Positions 8,103-17,447 are shown, numbered from the stretch's first letter. The stretch is DNA of 64,000 bases from Luteipulveratus mongoliensis (GCF_001190945.1 NZ_CP011112.1:310001-374000), one strand, 5' to 3'. A program made the numbers and translations. The notes: generated from the sequence alone by a model not told the origin.

Positions 8103-8303
8103 ATGACGAGCCTGGGTGAGTCAGTGCGTACGCGGCGCCGAGACCTCCACCTCGGCCAGGAAGAGCTGGCGGAACTGGCCGACGTCTCCGAGAGGTTCGT
8201 CCGCGAGGTCGAGCGCGACAAGCCAACCGTGCGCCTGGACAAGCTCACTTCGTTGCTCGATGCGCTCGGTCTTGAGCTGCGCGTCGAGATCCGAGGCAGC
8301 TGA
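8103..8303 (+). CDS. hipB: HipB-type antitoxin/repressor
   Basis: 66 residues, almost only an Xre helix-turn-helix: VRTRRRDLHLGQEELAELAD followed by VSERFVREVERDKPTVRLDK, then the beta-strand end LGLELRVEIRG. HipB proteins dimerise, repress the hipBA promoter and bind the HipA kinase. The length is at the short end of the family, with no long C-terminal tail. The gene overlaps hipA by one base (TGATG), which couples their translation. Three matching palindromes lie upstream (7946-8078). Confidence 0.85.
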   Translation: MTSLGESVRTRRRDLHLGQEELAELADVSERFVREVERDKPTVRLDKLTSLLDALGLELRVEIRGS

Positions 8304-9514
8304 TGGGCGCCCCCGACCCACGGGACGTCGCAGTCGCTGACGTCTACAAGGCCGGCCGGCTGGCTGCGACTCTCACGAGGGACTCGGGCGGTACGACGTT
8401 CGCCTACTTGCCGGCGTACCTCGCGTCGGGCGCTCCTGCCGTCGCGACAACGCTGCCCCTGAGCGAGGAGCCTCGACACTCTGTGGGGGGCGCCGTGCCG
8501 GCGTACTTCGCCGGTCTGCTTCCCGAGGGGCGGCGGCTCACCAACCTGCGCCAGACAGTCAAGACGTCAGCGGACGACGAATTGTCCTTGCTGTTGGCCG
8601 TCGGACGCGATCCGGTGGGCGACGTGCAGGTGTTCCCACATGGAGTCGAGCCATCGCTCCCGGAGAGCCCCGTAGTCACCTCGGGATCATTCGCGGACCT
8701 GGACTTCACCGACCTGCTCGCCGACTCCGGCATCGTCGACCCGTCGGCTCTGGCCGGCGCGCAGGACAAGGTGTCTGGCCGGATGCTGACCGTGCCACTC
8801 GCGCATCAGGGTCGTGCTCATCTGCTCAAGCTGAACCCACCGGAGTACCCGCACGTCGTTGAGAACGAGGCGTACTTCCTGGCAGTTGCCCGACGATTGC
8901 GACACCCGGTCGCGGAGGCGGAGGTCGTGCACGACCGCAACGGTCGGGCGGGCCTCCTCGTGACCCGCTTCGACAGGTCCCTCGATGGGGATGTGCTGGT
9001 CGCCCACGCGGTCGAGGATGCCTCGCAGCTGCTGGACCGGCATCCGGCGGACAAGTACACCGTGACTTCGGAGGCCGTCGCGCAACGCATCGGCGAGGTC
9101 TCCGCCGCCCGATCACTAGCACTACGAGCAGTTTTCACGCAGCTTGCCTTCGCCTGGGCAACCGGCAACGGCGACCTACACGCCAAGAACATCTCGGTCC
9201 TCCGCCGCGGATCCGAGTGGCAGGTCGTCCCGATCTACGACATCCCCTCGACCATCCCGTACGCCGACCACACGGCTGCACTCTCGCTCGCCGGTCGACG
9301 AGATGGCTTCTCCCGCAAGCGTTTTCTCACCTTCGCGGACACGATCGGGTTGCCTGAGCGTGCTGCCGTGAGGGCTCTCGACGAGGTGCTGCGAGCGACC
9401 GAGCCAGTGATTGAGGGAATCGATGGCGGGGCCGTGCCGTTCGACACCCGCCGCCAACGCGACCTGGTCCGCGGGCTCAAGCGTCGGCGCGCAAACCTTG
9501 GGGGCTCGGGATAG
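8303..9514 (+). CDS. hipA: HipA-type serine/threonine kinase toxin
   Basis: 403 residues, close to the usual HipA length. An N-terminal couple_HipA region (12-110) includes GGAVPAYFAGLLPEGRRL. The kinase follows: GAQDKVSGR at 152-160 (the loop that carries the regulatory serine in HipA), HLLKLNPP with the ATP lysine, catalytic NGDLHAKN at 289-296 and metal-binding YDIPS at 312-316. All catalytic positions look intact. Known HipA enzymes phosphorylate glutamyl-tRNA synthetase or related targets and cause growth arrest; the target here is not known. It is translationally coupled to hipB. Confidence 0.9.
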   Translation: MGAPDPRDVAVADVYKAGRLAATLTRDSGGTTFAYLPAYLASGAPAVATTLPLSEEPRHSVGGAVPAYFAGLLPEGRRLTNLRQTVKTSADDELSLLLAVGRDPVGDVQVFPHGVEPSLPESPVVTSGSFADLDFTDLLADSGIVDPSALAGAQDKVSGRMLTVPLAHQGRAHLLKLNPPEYPHVVENEAYFLAVARRLRHPVAEAEVVHDRNGRAGLLVTRFDRSLDGDVLVAHAVEDASQLLDRHPADKYTVTSEAVAQRIGEVSAARSLALRAVFTQLAFAWATGNGDLHAKNISVLRRGSEWQVVPIYDIPSTIPYADHTAALSLAGRRDGFSRKRFLTFADTIGLPERAAVRALDEVLRATEPVIEGIDGGAVPFDTRRQRDLVRGLKRRRANLGGSG

Positions 9515-9532
9515 CGAGGCAGCGCATCGCGC

Positions 9533-10048
9533 TCAGCAGCCACAGCCACAGCCACACTCGTCGTCCTCATCGAGAACGAATGTCCCCGGCGCTGGCTGTA
9601 CATGCGGTCCATACGGATAGCCGGCATCTTCCGGAAAGGCGCCTTCCACGTCCCAGGTGAGTTGATATGCCGGGACCGAGAACTCGTCGGGTCGCTCATA
9701 GAACCGATTGGCGGTGTAGAGCACATCACCAGGTCGAGGAAACACCTCGACTCGCACCCGCTCGGGCGCACCAGCGAAGGAGAAGATCTCGCCAGGCATC
9801 AGATCGTGTCCGTCGCGCACCCGTGCGTAGCAGAGGTTCAGCAGACCGCCAGCCGTAGCTTGTGACAGCCCGAACACAATCAGCTCCGGGTGGCCGATCC
9901 CGAACAGACCTGTCGTGTAGCAAAAGCTCGTGCTGGTCTCCTTCCGGCCGGCGAGCACATAGGTCAGAAAGCACCCATATGTGCGGACGCAGTCCCTGAC
10001 GTTGGCGTCCTCTTGGTCCAGCCACGCCTGCTCTTGCAAGTCGTTCAC
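9533..10048 (-). CDS. DUF4262 domain protein with Cys/Gly tail
   Basis: 171 residues. The DUF4262 pattern is visible: CFLTYVLAGRKETSTSFCYT, then TGLFGIGHPELIVFGLSQAT and a later FPRPGDVLYTANRFYERPDE. Its function is unknown. GTG 10048 is chosen because AGGAG lies nine bases upstream and the domain starts soon after; the longer frame to 10204 has no family features. The last residues are DECGCGCGC, five alternating cysteines that could bind a metal. The gene converges with hipA, leaving an 18-bp gap. Confidence 0.75.
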   Translation of the reverse strand: MNDLQEQAWLDQEDANVRDCVRTYGCFLTYVLAGRKETSTSFCYTTGLFGIGHPELIVFGLSQATAGGLLNLCYARVRDGHDLMPGEIFSFAGAPERVRVEVFPRPGDVLYTANRFYERPDEFSVPAYQLTWDVEGAFPEDAGYPYGPHVQPAPGTFVLDEDDECGCGCGC

Positions 10049-10217
10049 GGCATCACGCTCCTGAGATGGGAATGCGACCACGCTAGGGAGCCGACACGAT
10101 CCACTCGAAGAGCTCGTTGCCACCTGTGGACGGCGACCGGTCCGCCCTTGGGTTGTGGATGACCTTCGGTGATGCTCCGGGCGTCGTTCCCTTCCGAAGC
10201 CCAAGGATCAGAAAATT

Positions 10218-11401
10218 TCAGACGGCACGAATCCCGTGAGTTAGCAACACTTCTCGCGCCCGGCCCCACACGCGGTCCGATGAGTACACCTGCCACCGAC
10301 GGTTCACGTCGTGCTCGTGGACCGCTGATCGGAACCGCGAGAACCCACCCTTGCCATGGATCGCATGCTCGAGCGCCCGACGCACATCCGGCTCAGTCAC
10401 GGATGCCGCGAAGTCGGCCATGTCCTGCCATTCCGACTGCTCACGGTCGAGGTACAACCATTGCTCGCCCTCGACGTCAATGGCGTCATCCTCACCGACG
10501 GTCCCTTCGTTGGTTACGAACGCCGGAACGACCTCGCCGGTCGTTCGGTCGACGTACGCGCCCTCTTCCTCCCCGGAGTGAGACAGCGCATCGGTGAGCT
10601 CATCCAGGTCAACGCGCAGCGATGTGCCGTCGGCAGGCTTGCCACTCAGGAGACGCAACAGCTGATCGGCCAAGATCTCGTCGCCTTCCCACGCGCGCAT
10701 CCCCAACCGCTGCGCGATGGTGAGGACATAGGGCGCGAGCGCGTCCCGCCGGTCTGAGGGCTCGGCGAGATAAACCGTCTGAACCGCACCGCCCACCTGC
10801 TGGAGCGCGTCATCGATGGAGCGGTTGCGCAACGCCTCGATGAGGCCCGCCGCGTCACCGGCCACAGTCGTACGCCGGACCTCACCGAGAGCGACCGGCT
10901 CCGGCTCCGGCATGTCGAACGCGACGCGAGGAGGCGGCTCACGCTCGCCGTCGTCCTCAGCCCAGCGCCGACCGTACTGGTCGGGGATAGTGCCCCAACC
11001 CAGTACGCCATCGGCACTTTCGGCGTGATGCCCAGGACCTCGTCAGGGTCGGCGAACCCGAGAACCGTGCACTCGTGCGTCCATTCATCGCCGAGGTCGA
11101 AGACGTACGTGAAGCGGTCGGCCGGCTTGACGTGCTCCTTGACGATCGCCGTCAAGAGCTGGGTCGAGCCGATCGCGTCGGCCACGCCTTCCTCATCGGC
11201 GACCACGGTGCCATCAGCGAGCTCGAACTGACGCAGGTGCGAAAGATCCCAGCGCGCGAGCGCCAGGTCGATCGCTTCGCCCAACCCAGCGAAGGTCGTA
11301 CGCGGCGGGAGGATGAGATCGCGTCCGGGCGGCGGGTCGAACTCTTCGCCACGACCGGAGACCAGCTCGACTCGGACGGTGATCCAGCGCTTGGCAGCCA
11401 C
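10218..11401 (-). pseudogene. Frameshifted plasmid pRiA4b ORF-3-like gene
   Basis: Two frames together make one protein. The N-terminal half (11401 to about 11003) has the pRiA4b ORF-3 core: FTYVFDLGDEWTHECTVLG and PKVPMAYW. It then leaves frame into non-family sequence. In the next frame GWGTIPDQYGRRWAEDDGE continues directly and runs to the stop at 10218 through MPEPEPVALGEV. Adding one C to the CCC run at 10999-11001 (plus strand) restores YWGWGTIP. The gene is therefore broken by a single-base deletion in a short homopolymer, either real or a sequencing error. The family is found on plasmids and beside IS1096-like elements. GTG 11401 is the assumed start; TTG 11437 is possible. Confidence 0.75.
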
Positions 11402-11440
11402 GGCACTACTGTCACGCGTCTGGCTGGCCGCATGCAACCT

Positions 11441-11899
11441 CTACGCGAGGTAGTTGCCCAGAGCGTCGAGCAGTCCTCGGGTGCCTTCTTCGCGGCCAGC
11501 CCCGTCGGCCCAGAACCGGTCGAAGAACACGCCCTGCTCAACGTGGGTGAACCGAGTGCCCGCCTCGATCGGCTCAAACTCCAACGATGCCAACGACGTT
11601 GACATGTGGACCCCGTCGATCCACATGTCGTAGGTCGTCACGATGCGAACGTGCTCGACGATGTCGGTGTAGGTGGCCACGTACCGCGAGACCGGACCCT
11701 CGTGGAACTTGCCCTCAGCGATGTCACGTCCGCCGACGCGGAAGTCGTACGCCCACTCGCCGGGCTCGATGGCGTCGCCGGCGCCCCACCAGGCTAGCTT
11801 TTGATCCTCGTCGGCGAACGCATCCCAGACCCGCTCGACCGGAACGGGATAGTCGCGAGTCAAGGTGAACCCGGAGCGGGCCAGTCGGCGTTCGGTCAT
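11441..11899 (-). CDS. SRPBCC/AHSA1-family protein
   Basis: 152 residues. FTLTRDYPVPVERVWDAFAD is the standard first strand and helix of AHSA1-like START-fold proteins. WWGAGDAIEPGEWAYDFRVG, then EHVRIVTTYDMWIDG and FTHVEQGVFFDRF complete the helix-grip fold. Such proteins bind small hydrophobic ligands; the substrate is unknown. ATG 11899 overlaps the stop of the DHFR-like gene by 4 bp. Together with the upstream ArsR gene this is the familiar ArsR-reductase-SRPBCC operon of actinobacteria. Confidence 0.85.
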   Translation of the reverse strand: MTERRLARSGFTLTRDYPVPVERVWDAFADEDQKLAWWGAGDAIEPGEWAYDFRVGGRDIAEGKFHEGPVSRYVATYTDIVEHVRIVTTYDMWIDGVHMSTSLASLEFEPIEAGTRFTHVEQGVFFDRFWADGAGREEGTRGLLDALGNYLA

Positions 11900-12543
11900 C
11901 GCGCGAAGGTGACGTGGGTCGTGCCGCTCTCGGCCACTTCCGTCGTCACCTTGTGGGTGAGCTCGAGGCCGCGCAGGTCGTCCCACAGCCGATCGCCCCG
12001 ACCGAGCAGGATCGGTGCGATCGCGACGTGCAGCTGATCGACCAGGCCGGCGCGCAGGAACTCGCGCGCGGTGCTGACACCGCCGCCCACGCGTACGTCC
12101 TGGCCGCCTGCAGCGTCGGTCGCCTCGGCGAGCACGTCCTCGATCGCGGCGGCGCGGAAGTGGAACGTCGTGCCGCCCTGCATCGGGATCGACGGACGCG
12201 GCGCCGTGCTGGTGAGGACGTAGACCGGGCAGCCGAACGGCGGCTCGTCGCCCCACCAGCCCTTCCACTCCGGGTCGTCGGGGAAGGCGTGCAGGCCGTA
12301 CATGCCCGCGCCCATGATCTCGGCGCCGACGACCTCGAAGTACGCGACGGCGTACGCGTCGTCGACCCCGGTCGTACCGGCGCCGTTGGTGTTGCCGAGG
12401 ACTCGCGACTGGAACGTGCGAGTCGCGACGTACGCCTCCGTGAGGCGACCCCAGTCCTCGCCCATCGGGTTCTCGGGGGACTGGTCGGCGGTCGAGGCGA
12501 AGCCGTCCAGCGAGATGTTCAGATCGATCCGTACGCGGGTCAT
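11896..12543 (-). CDS. Dihydrofolate reductase-like (RibD C-terminal) protein
   Basis: 215 residues. RIDLNISLDGFASTADQSPE is the typical start of the RibD_C/DHFR-like family; AEIMGAGMYGL and VRVGGGVSTAREFLRAGLVD carry the NADPH-binding and Gly-rich parts, followed by HVAIAPILLGRGDRLW. It is a probable cytoplasmic NADPH-dependent reductase, substrate unknown, not the housekeeping folA. A related protein lies at 56281-56895. It starts one base after the ArsR stop and overlaps the SRPBCC gene, so the three are one transcript. Confidence 0.85.
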   Translation of the reverse strand: MTRVRIDLNISLDGFASTADQSPENPMGEDWGRLTEAYVATRTFQSRVLGNTNGAGTTGVDDAYAVAYFEVVGAEIMGAGMYGLHAFPDDPEWKGWWGDEPPFGCPVYVLTSTAPRPSIPMQGGTTFHFRAAAIEDVLAEATDAAGGQDVRVGGGVSTAREFLRAGLVDQLHVAIAPILLGRGDRLWDDLRGLELTHKVTTEVAESGTTHVTFAR

Positions 12544-12544
12544 G

Positions 12545-12874
12545 TCAGGTCTCCTTGCGAGTCAGGTGGATGCCGAGCCGTTCGGCTTGATGTTCGGCGG
12601 GGGTGCGCTGCTGGCCGAGCCACAGGTGCAGGACGTCGAGGGCGCCCGGGCGCAGGGTCACGGTGCGGACACGGCCGTGCTTCTCCGAGCTGATGACGCC
12701 CGCGTCCTCAAGGACGCGCAGGTGCTGCATGAACGACGGCAGCGCCATGGCGAACGGCTCCGCCAGCTCGGACACGACGGCCGGCGACTTCGCCAGCCGC
12801 TCCACGACAGCCCGACGCGTCGGGTCCGCGAGAGCGCGGATCACGTCGTCGAGCTCGTCGTAATACTTAGGCAT
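12545..12874 (-). CDS. ArsR-family winged-helix repressor
   Basis: 109 residues from ATG 12874. DVIRALADPTRRAVVERLAK is the ArsR core entry; VVSELAEPFAMALPSFMQHL is the recognition helix and HGRVRTVTLRPGAL the wing. No metal-binding cysteines are present, so it fits the ArsR group paired with SRPBCC proteins rather than metal sensors. A longer open frame to 12991 exists, but a promoter and palindrome sit exactly at ATG 12874 (12867-12910), which supports the short form and a leaderless mRNA. It heads the operon continuing to 11441. Confidence 0.9.
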   Translation of the reverse strand: MPKYYDELDDVIRALADPTRRAVVERLAKSPAVVSELAEPFAMALPSFMQHLRVLEDAGVISSEKHGRVRTVTLRPGALDVLHLWLGQQRTPAEHQAERLGIHLTRKET

Positions 12875-12910
12875 ACGCCTAACTATAGCGACGCAGCCGC
12901 GTGCTGTCAG
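12867..12910 (-). promoter_or_regulatory. Leaderless promoter and operator of the arsR operon
   Basis: On the minus strand, CTGACA (12910-12905) and TATAGT (12887-12882) are separated by exactly 17 bp, a near-consensus primary-sigma promoter. Only seven bases separate the -10 box from ATG 12874, so transcription should begin at or next to the start codon. The palindrome TTAGGC-N4-GCCTAA (12867-12882) runs from the -10 box across the ATG and is the likely ArsR operator. The -35 box overlaps the stop codon of jetD. Confidence 0.8.
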
Positions 12911-14067
12911 TGCATCCGTGCGCGAGCGAGGGCTGCCGTCGCGAACGCCAGCGGGATGCGCTCCTGTTCGACTTTCCGCGTCCTCGTCCACGCGGGGTCG
13001 GTGAGGCTCTCGTACACGCTGCGTTCATGATCGTTGAGGTCCTTGACCGGCTCGCGCCGGCCCACCTTCAGCGGCACGCCCTTGGCGTCGGTCCATGACC
13101 CAAAACGTTCGAAGCGTTCGTAGGTCGCGCGATCCATGAGCATCGACCGCACCTGCGGCAGTTTCTCCTTCAGCCCATTGAGGATGAAGTAGCCGTCGGC
13201 GTCCAGGTCGCCCCAATAGATCACCTCGGACGCTTCCCGAATCCATGGAACCTGGGGAAGCAAGCGCATCGCGGCCTTACCTTCGCCCTCGACCACGATG
13301 AGACCAGGGGTCGGCGGGAAGAGCACCACCGTGTCCTTGTTTTCACAGATCAGCACCACCTCCGGCTCGTACGCCGGCTCGGCCACGTCGTCCAGCGTGA
13401 ACGAGTCGTGTGCGCGACCGGTCTGCAGGTGCTTGGGGTCGGCGTAGGTGAAGTGGACCCGGGTTGGACGCTTGGCGAGGGTGAGTTTGTTCAGACTCGC
13501 GAGCACGCGGACCAAAGGCTTGTGCGTGTTCAGCCACTTCCCGTGCAGTCCTTCGATGGGCACCTGGCGAGGGGTGAGCTGCTCCCACTCCGCCCGGTCC
13601 GTGCGTCGGAACCACGCGGCGGCGTCACAGGCGAGCCCGAAGTCGACGTCCGAGAGCGGGGCAGCGAGGCGTAACGCGGTCGGTACGTCCGCGTCCGGGA
13701 ACTCCTCGCCGATGACCGCGGCCCGCTGCCTGGCTGTCGCGATGCGTCGGGGCCAGCCGGCCGCAGCGACCGTCGCGGCGGCGTCGACCGAGTCGACCGT
13801 CACTGACTTCGGAAGCGTCTCGGGGATGCCGCGGATGCGGCGTGGCTCGGTGGCCAGGCCGACCGGCGAAGCAGCCGCCCACTCGTGCCACCGGTGCGCC
13901 CAGTCCTGCACCTGTGCGTAGTGGGTCGCGACGTCCGCGCTGGACGGTGGCTGCAACCCGAACGTGTGCGGCCAGCGTGCGTCTTCGGCGCTGCCTGTGA
14001 CGTCCAGATGCCACCCTGTCTCGAGTCGGCGCCGGACCGAATCACGAATAGCCTCAATGTTTTTCAC
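12907..14067 (-). CDS. jetD: Wadjet protein JetD, toprim-type nuclease subunit
   Basis: 386 residues. An N-terminal DUF3322 region (1-190) precedes a DUF2220/toprim-like C-terminal domain: CENKDTV near 241-247, VVEGEGKAA at 258-266 and the acidic GDLDADGY at 286-293, which correspond to the metal-binding residues of topoisomerase-VI-like toprim folds. In Wadjet, JetD cuts the DNA that the JetABC motor has extruded, protecting cells from circular plasmids. GTG 14067 overlaps the jetC stop by 4 bp (GTGA). An upstream frame extension lies inside jetC and is rejected. It is the last gene of jetABCD. Confidence 0.92.
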   Translation of the reverse strand: MKNIEAIRDSVRRRLETGWHLDVTGSAEDARWPHTFGLQPPSSADVATHYAQVQDWAHRWHEWAAASPVGLATEPRRIRGIPETLPKSVTVDSVDAAATVAAAGWPRRIATARQRAAVIGEEFPDADVPTALRLAAPLSDVDFGLACDAAAWFRRTDRAEWEQLTPRQVPIEGLHGKWLNTHKPLVRVLASLNKLTLAKRPTRVHFTYADPKHLQTGRAHDSFTLDDVAEPAYEPEVVLICENKDTVVLFPPTPGLIVVEGEGKAAMRLLPQVPWIREASEVIYWGDLDADGYFILNGLKEKLPQVRSMLMDRATYERFERFGSWTDAKGVPLKVGRREPVKDLNDHERSVYESLTDPAWTRTRKVEQERIPLAFATAALARARMH

Positions 14068-17000
14068 GTCGCACCCTTCTTCAGCATGGGTGCGATGTAC
14101 GAGTACTCCTCGTCGTTCTTGGTGACGGCAAGTACGAGGTTCATCGACGCCTCGAGCGCGGTGACCATGCTCTCCGGCACCGCGATGATCAGCTGGAACC
14201 CGAGGTCCTTCCACGCCTGTACGGACCGTCCTGCGAACCGCCCGTCTGCCTTGATGAATGCCTCATCGAGGAGGACCGGGGTGAAGCGGGGGCGGTCCCG
14301 TAGCTCGTCGCCGAGCTGGTACCGGAGCGCGGCGCCCACGATGAACGCCACCAGCTCTTGAGTCTCGCCACCGGACTTGTCACCCAGGTAGGCATGGACT
14401 GCGGTCACGAGGCCGTCTGTGATCTGCTCGGCGCGCACGGTGAGGTGCCGGCGGACGTCGAGCAGGGCATCCGCCTCCGGGGTCCACTTGGTCGGGTTGT
14501 CCGGCTCGGTCGCGATCTTCTTCATCGCGTCGCGGATGGCGTCGAACTTGACCGCGATCTCCTCGTCACTGGCGCGTGGCCCCAATGATCCGCTCGACAG
14601 GGCCTGCAGCTCCTCCTTGAACGTGCGCACCTCGACGGGCGCGCGCCGCTTCACCCTCATCTGCAGCGTTGATCGCGCCGCTCCGAACGGGATGTGGGCG
14701 AGGATCTTGTTGATGGGCTCCATGCGCTGGTCGATCTCTTGCAGCGTCTGCTCGTACGCCCAGTACAGATCGGAGACGTCCTCGCCTCCCCACTTGACCA
14801 CTTGTTTCGCCCAGTCGGCTCGCTGCTGGGTCAGGCCTTGCCCGGTCAGGTTCTGCAGGATGGCGAGATAGTCGGGGTAGGACGCGATGCCAGCACCGAT
14901 GTTGTTGCTGGGCCAGTTGTCCTGGTAGCGCTGGAACCGAGCTGTCAGCTCGCTTTCGCGTCGATCGCGCTCAGCGCTCGCGACCGTCTGCTTCTGCTTG
15001 AGGACCCGCTCGATGATGCTCAGGTGGGTCTTCAAGTCGGCCAGTCGTCCGCTCCAGCCGGTCTCGTCGAGGTCCGCTCGAAGGGCGGCTGCATCGTCGT
15101 CCGCGATCGCGACTCCGTCGTCTTCCATGCGCCACAGTCGGGTCCGGAGGGCGTCCACCTCGGTGTCAAGGACAGCGCGACGCTGCTCGCAGTCCTGGAT
15201 GGTCCCGTCCTCTTTGCCCCGAAGGCCGTACAGCCCCTGCTGCTCGCGCACGAGAGTCTCAAGTTCGCGGTCGAGCGCTTCGAGGTCGCCGCTGGCATCC
15301 AGGAGGCGCTGCCGTGCTTCCTCCCCGGCGGAGATCTGATCGTGGACCTGCTCCAGGTCCAGGTCGGTCCAGCGGTATTGGCTGATGCGGACATTCGCGT
15401 GTCGGCGGATCTGCAGGTCCTTCATCTCCTGCTCCAGCTGCGAGACCTGAGCGGCCTGAGCCTGGATATCGCGATCAAGCTCGGCCATAGCGCGTCGGAG
15501 CTCGTCGATGCGGCCCTGGTTGGAGAAGCCGATGACCCGTCGGCCGTGTCCGCCGTGCGCGCCCTTCTGTCCGCGGCGAGTCTGGCCGGCGATCGTGACA
15601 CGGGACGTGTCGTCGTCGCGCAGGTCGCTGACGCCGGCGACGCACTCGTACCCGTAGTGGCGGTCCAGGTGGTCGCGGAGCCAGCCGGTGAACGGCCCCT
15701 CCTTGACGATCAGGCGACCCGCCAGCGTGGTCTCGGACGTGATGCCCGGCGCTGCCACGTCGATCGGGACGCCTTCGAAGGCCAGCCGCTCCGAAGCCTG
15801 GATGGAGTCAATGGAGGCGCGCAGTCGGTCTCCGTGGCGTTCGTCGACCACCAGCGTGTTGGCGAAGCCGCCCAAGACAGCGTCGGCGGCGACCCGCCAG
15901 TCTTCGTGTGCTGGCTGCATGTCGACCAGCTCGCCCACGAAGGGCAGGTCTTCTTCGCGAAGCCCTGCGGCCTGGGCAAACTGGAGTCTGACAGCGTGGC
16001 GACGTCGGGAGATGTTGCCGGTCCGACTCTCCAGGTCGTTGATGTCGCTCAGGTGCTCGTTGCGCTGCTCGGTGAGTTGGCGAGCCTTGTACTGCGCCTC
16101 GTCGCGCTCGTCCTGCATACCCGTCCAGCGCTCATCAAAGCTGTCGACGAACGCCTGTGCCTCGCTCTGCGCCGCCTCGAACTCAGCGCGAGTGCCAGGC
16201 ACCTCAACGTGGAGGTCTCGGGTGTCCTCCTCGTAGCGAGCGCGCGCGGTCTGCACGCCTTTCAGCTGCAGGTTGAGCCGGGCTAGTTCCTGGTTGGCCA
16301 CGTCGATGGCGTCGCCGCCCTTGTCCTGCCGCAGCTGTCGCACGGTCAGGACCCGGTCGTCGAGGTCGACGATCTGGGCTGAGATCTGGTCGCGACGGTC
16401 CTCTGCCGCAGCCTGATCTGCTTTGGCCGCAGCGCTTTCCGCGTCGTAGGCGTCGGACTCAGTCCGCCGTGCCCAGAGCGTGAAGGGGGACGACTCGGGC
16501 TCCGCCAGCCTGTATGTGTCGACACGTTCGATCTCGTCCACTGCTGCGCGCCGCGATGCGTACTCGGCCTCCATCCCGTCCAGGACGCCGACCTGTGCCT
16601 CTGCTCGGAGCATCTTCTGGTGCAGGCCGTCCAGATGCTTGAAGGACCGTACGACCGCTTCGGCCTTGTCGTAGGTGCGGGGACGCTCGAGGACCATCCG
16701 CTTGTAGAGCGCGTCGACGGTCTGGACCGGTGCACTGCGTTGCAGGTCTGAGAGCAGGCGCAAAGCCTTAGCGCCGTCGCCATGGGCTCCGATGCCGAGG
16801 TGGTCATGGATCTTGGCGGCGTAGCGGACGTACGACTCGTGAAACTGGATCCCGGGGAAGTCGCGTTGCATCGGTCCGGCGAGGAACTCACTCTCGGCGT
16901 GTGCCTCGAAGCGACTGAGGTCGATCGCACCGTCGTACGTCGCGAATCGGGTCTTCACGTCGCTGGGCTTGCCGGCACCGACCGGTGCGAAGAAGGTGCG

Positions 17001-17447
17001 GATCACGCTGTACCGCGCGCCCGAGGTTGAGGCGAACACCAGCGCCAGCGCGGACCAGGTGTCCGTGTCGCCGCGGAGAGTGAGCGGGCGGAGGTCGCCT
17101 TCCGGGTCGTCCCCTCGGTTGAACTGGCCACGCACGTAGGACAGGACAGTCCGAGCGCCCTCTCCTGTGGCCCTGCCACCACCTCTCGCGCGACCACCGG
17201 AGGTGTCGTTCGAGGCCGAGTTCAAGGGCGTCCGGGTGTCGTGCATCAGCACCGTGTAGGCGTCCATGACGGTTGACTTGCCAGAGCCGGAATTGCCTGA
17301 CAGCAATGTGGATTCGGCGTCGATGTCGATCCGGTGAAAGCCACCGAACCCACCCCAGTTGCACAGCTGCAGGGATTCGAGCCGCCACTGCTGGGCGGTC
17401 TCCGTCACCGTCGCCATCCCGTCGAGCGTCAAGACGTCGTCACTCAT
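14064..17447 (-). CDS. jetC: Wadjet protein JetC, MukB/SMC-like ATPase
   Basis: 1127 residues. Walker A GNSGSGKST is at 51-59. Two long coiled-coil arms (about 280-440 and 650-960) flank a hinge around 470-640. The C-terminal head has the signature SGGETQ (1025-1030) and Walker B VLLDEAF with D1061-E1062, so the ATPase appears complete. It is the SMC-like engine that loops and scans plasmid DNA with JetA and JetB before JetD cleavage. It overlaps jetB by 8 bp and jetD by 4 bp. Several long open frames on the other strand here are artefacts of GC skew. Confidence 0.93.
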   Translation of the reverse strand: MSDDVLTLDGMATVTETAQQWRLESLQLCNWGGFGGFHRIDIDAESTLLSGNSGSGKSTVMDAYTVLMHDTRTPLNSASNDTSGGRARGGGRATGEGARTVLSYVRGQFNRGDDPEGDLRPLTLRGDTDTWSALALVFASTSGARYSVIRTFFAPVGAGKPSDVKTRFATYDGAIDLSRFEAHAESEFLAGPMQRDFPGIQFHESYVRYAAKIHDHLGIGAHGDGAKALRLLSDLQRSAPVQTVDALYKRMVLERPRTYDKAEAVVRSFKHLDGLHQKMLRAEAQVGVLDGMEAEYASRRAAVDEIERVDTYRLAEPESSPFTLWARRTESDAYDAESAAAKADQAAAEDRRDQISAQIVDLDDRVLTVRQLRQDKGGDAIDVANQELARLNLQLKGVQTARARYEEDTRDLHVEVPGTRAEFEAAQSEAQAFVDSFDERWTGMQDERDEAQYKARQLTEQRNEHLSDINDLESRTGNISRRRHAVRLQFAQAAGLREEDLPFVGELVDMQPAHEDWRVAADAVLGGFANTLVVDERHGDRLRASIDSIQASERLAFEGVPIDVAAPGITSETTLAGRLIVKEGPFTGWLRDHLDRHYGYECVAGVSDLRDDDTSRVTIAGQTRRGQKGAHGGHGRRVIGFSNQGRIDELRRAMAELDRDIQAQAAQVSQLEQEMKDLQIRRHANVRISQYRWTDLDLEQVHDQISAGEEARQRLLDASGDLEALDRELETLVREQQGLYGLRGKEDGTIQDCEQRRAVLDTEVDALRTRLWRMEDDGVAIADDDAAALRADLDETGWSGRLADLKTHLSIIERVLKQKQTVASAERDRRESELTARFQRYQDNWPSNNIGAGIASYPDYLAILQNLTGQGLTQQRADWAKQVVKWGGEDVSDLYWAYEQTLQEIDQRMEPINKILAHIPFGAARSTLQMRVKRRAPVEVRTFKEELQALSSGSLGPRASDEEIAVKFDAIRDAMKKIATEPDNPTKWTPEADALLDVRRHLTVRAEQITDGLVTAVHAYLGDKSGGETQELVAFIVGAALRYQLGDELRDRPRFTPVLLDEAFIKADGRFAGRSVQAWKDLGFQLIIAVPESMVTALEASMNLVLAVTKNDEEYSYIAPMLKKGAT

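Noticed and set aside
7508-8303. Idea that a third gene belongs to hipBA as a hipBAS-type system
   Set aside because: The upstream gene at 7508 is coupled to whiB, is separated from hipB by 175 bp of operator DNA, and does not resemble HipS.
9533-10204. Longer N-terminus for the DUF4262 protein
   Set aside because: Residues before GTG 10048 are not domain-like and the AGGAG site points to 10048.
14694-16286. A 530-codon plus-strand open frame opposite jetC
   Set aside because: It mirrors the codon pattern of jetC, has no recognisable domain, and its low-complexity composition is typical of frames opposite high-GC genes. Similar frames at 18066-19733, 27904-29559, 32142-33368 and 37484-38890 were rejected for the same reason.
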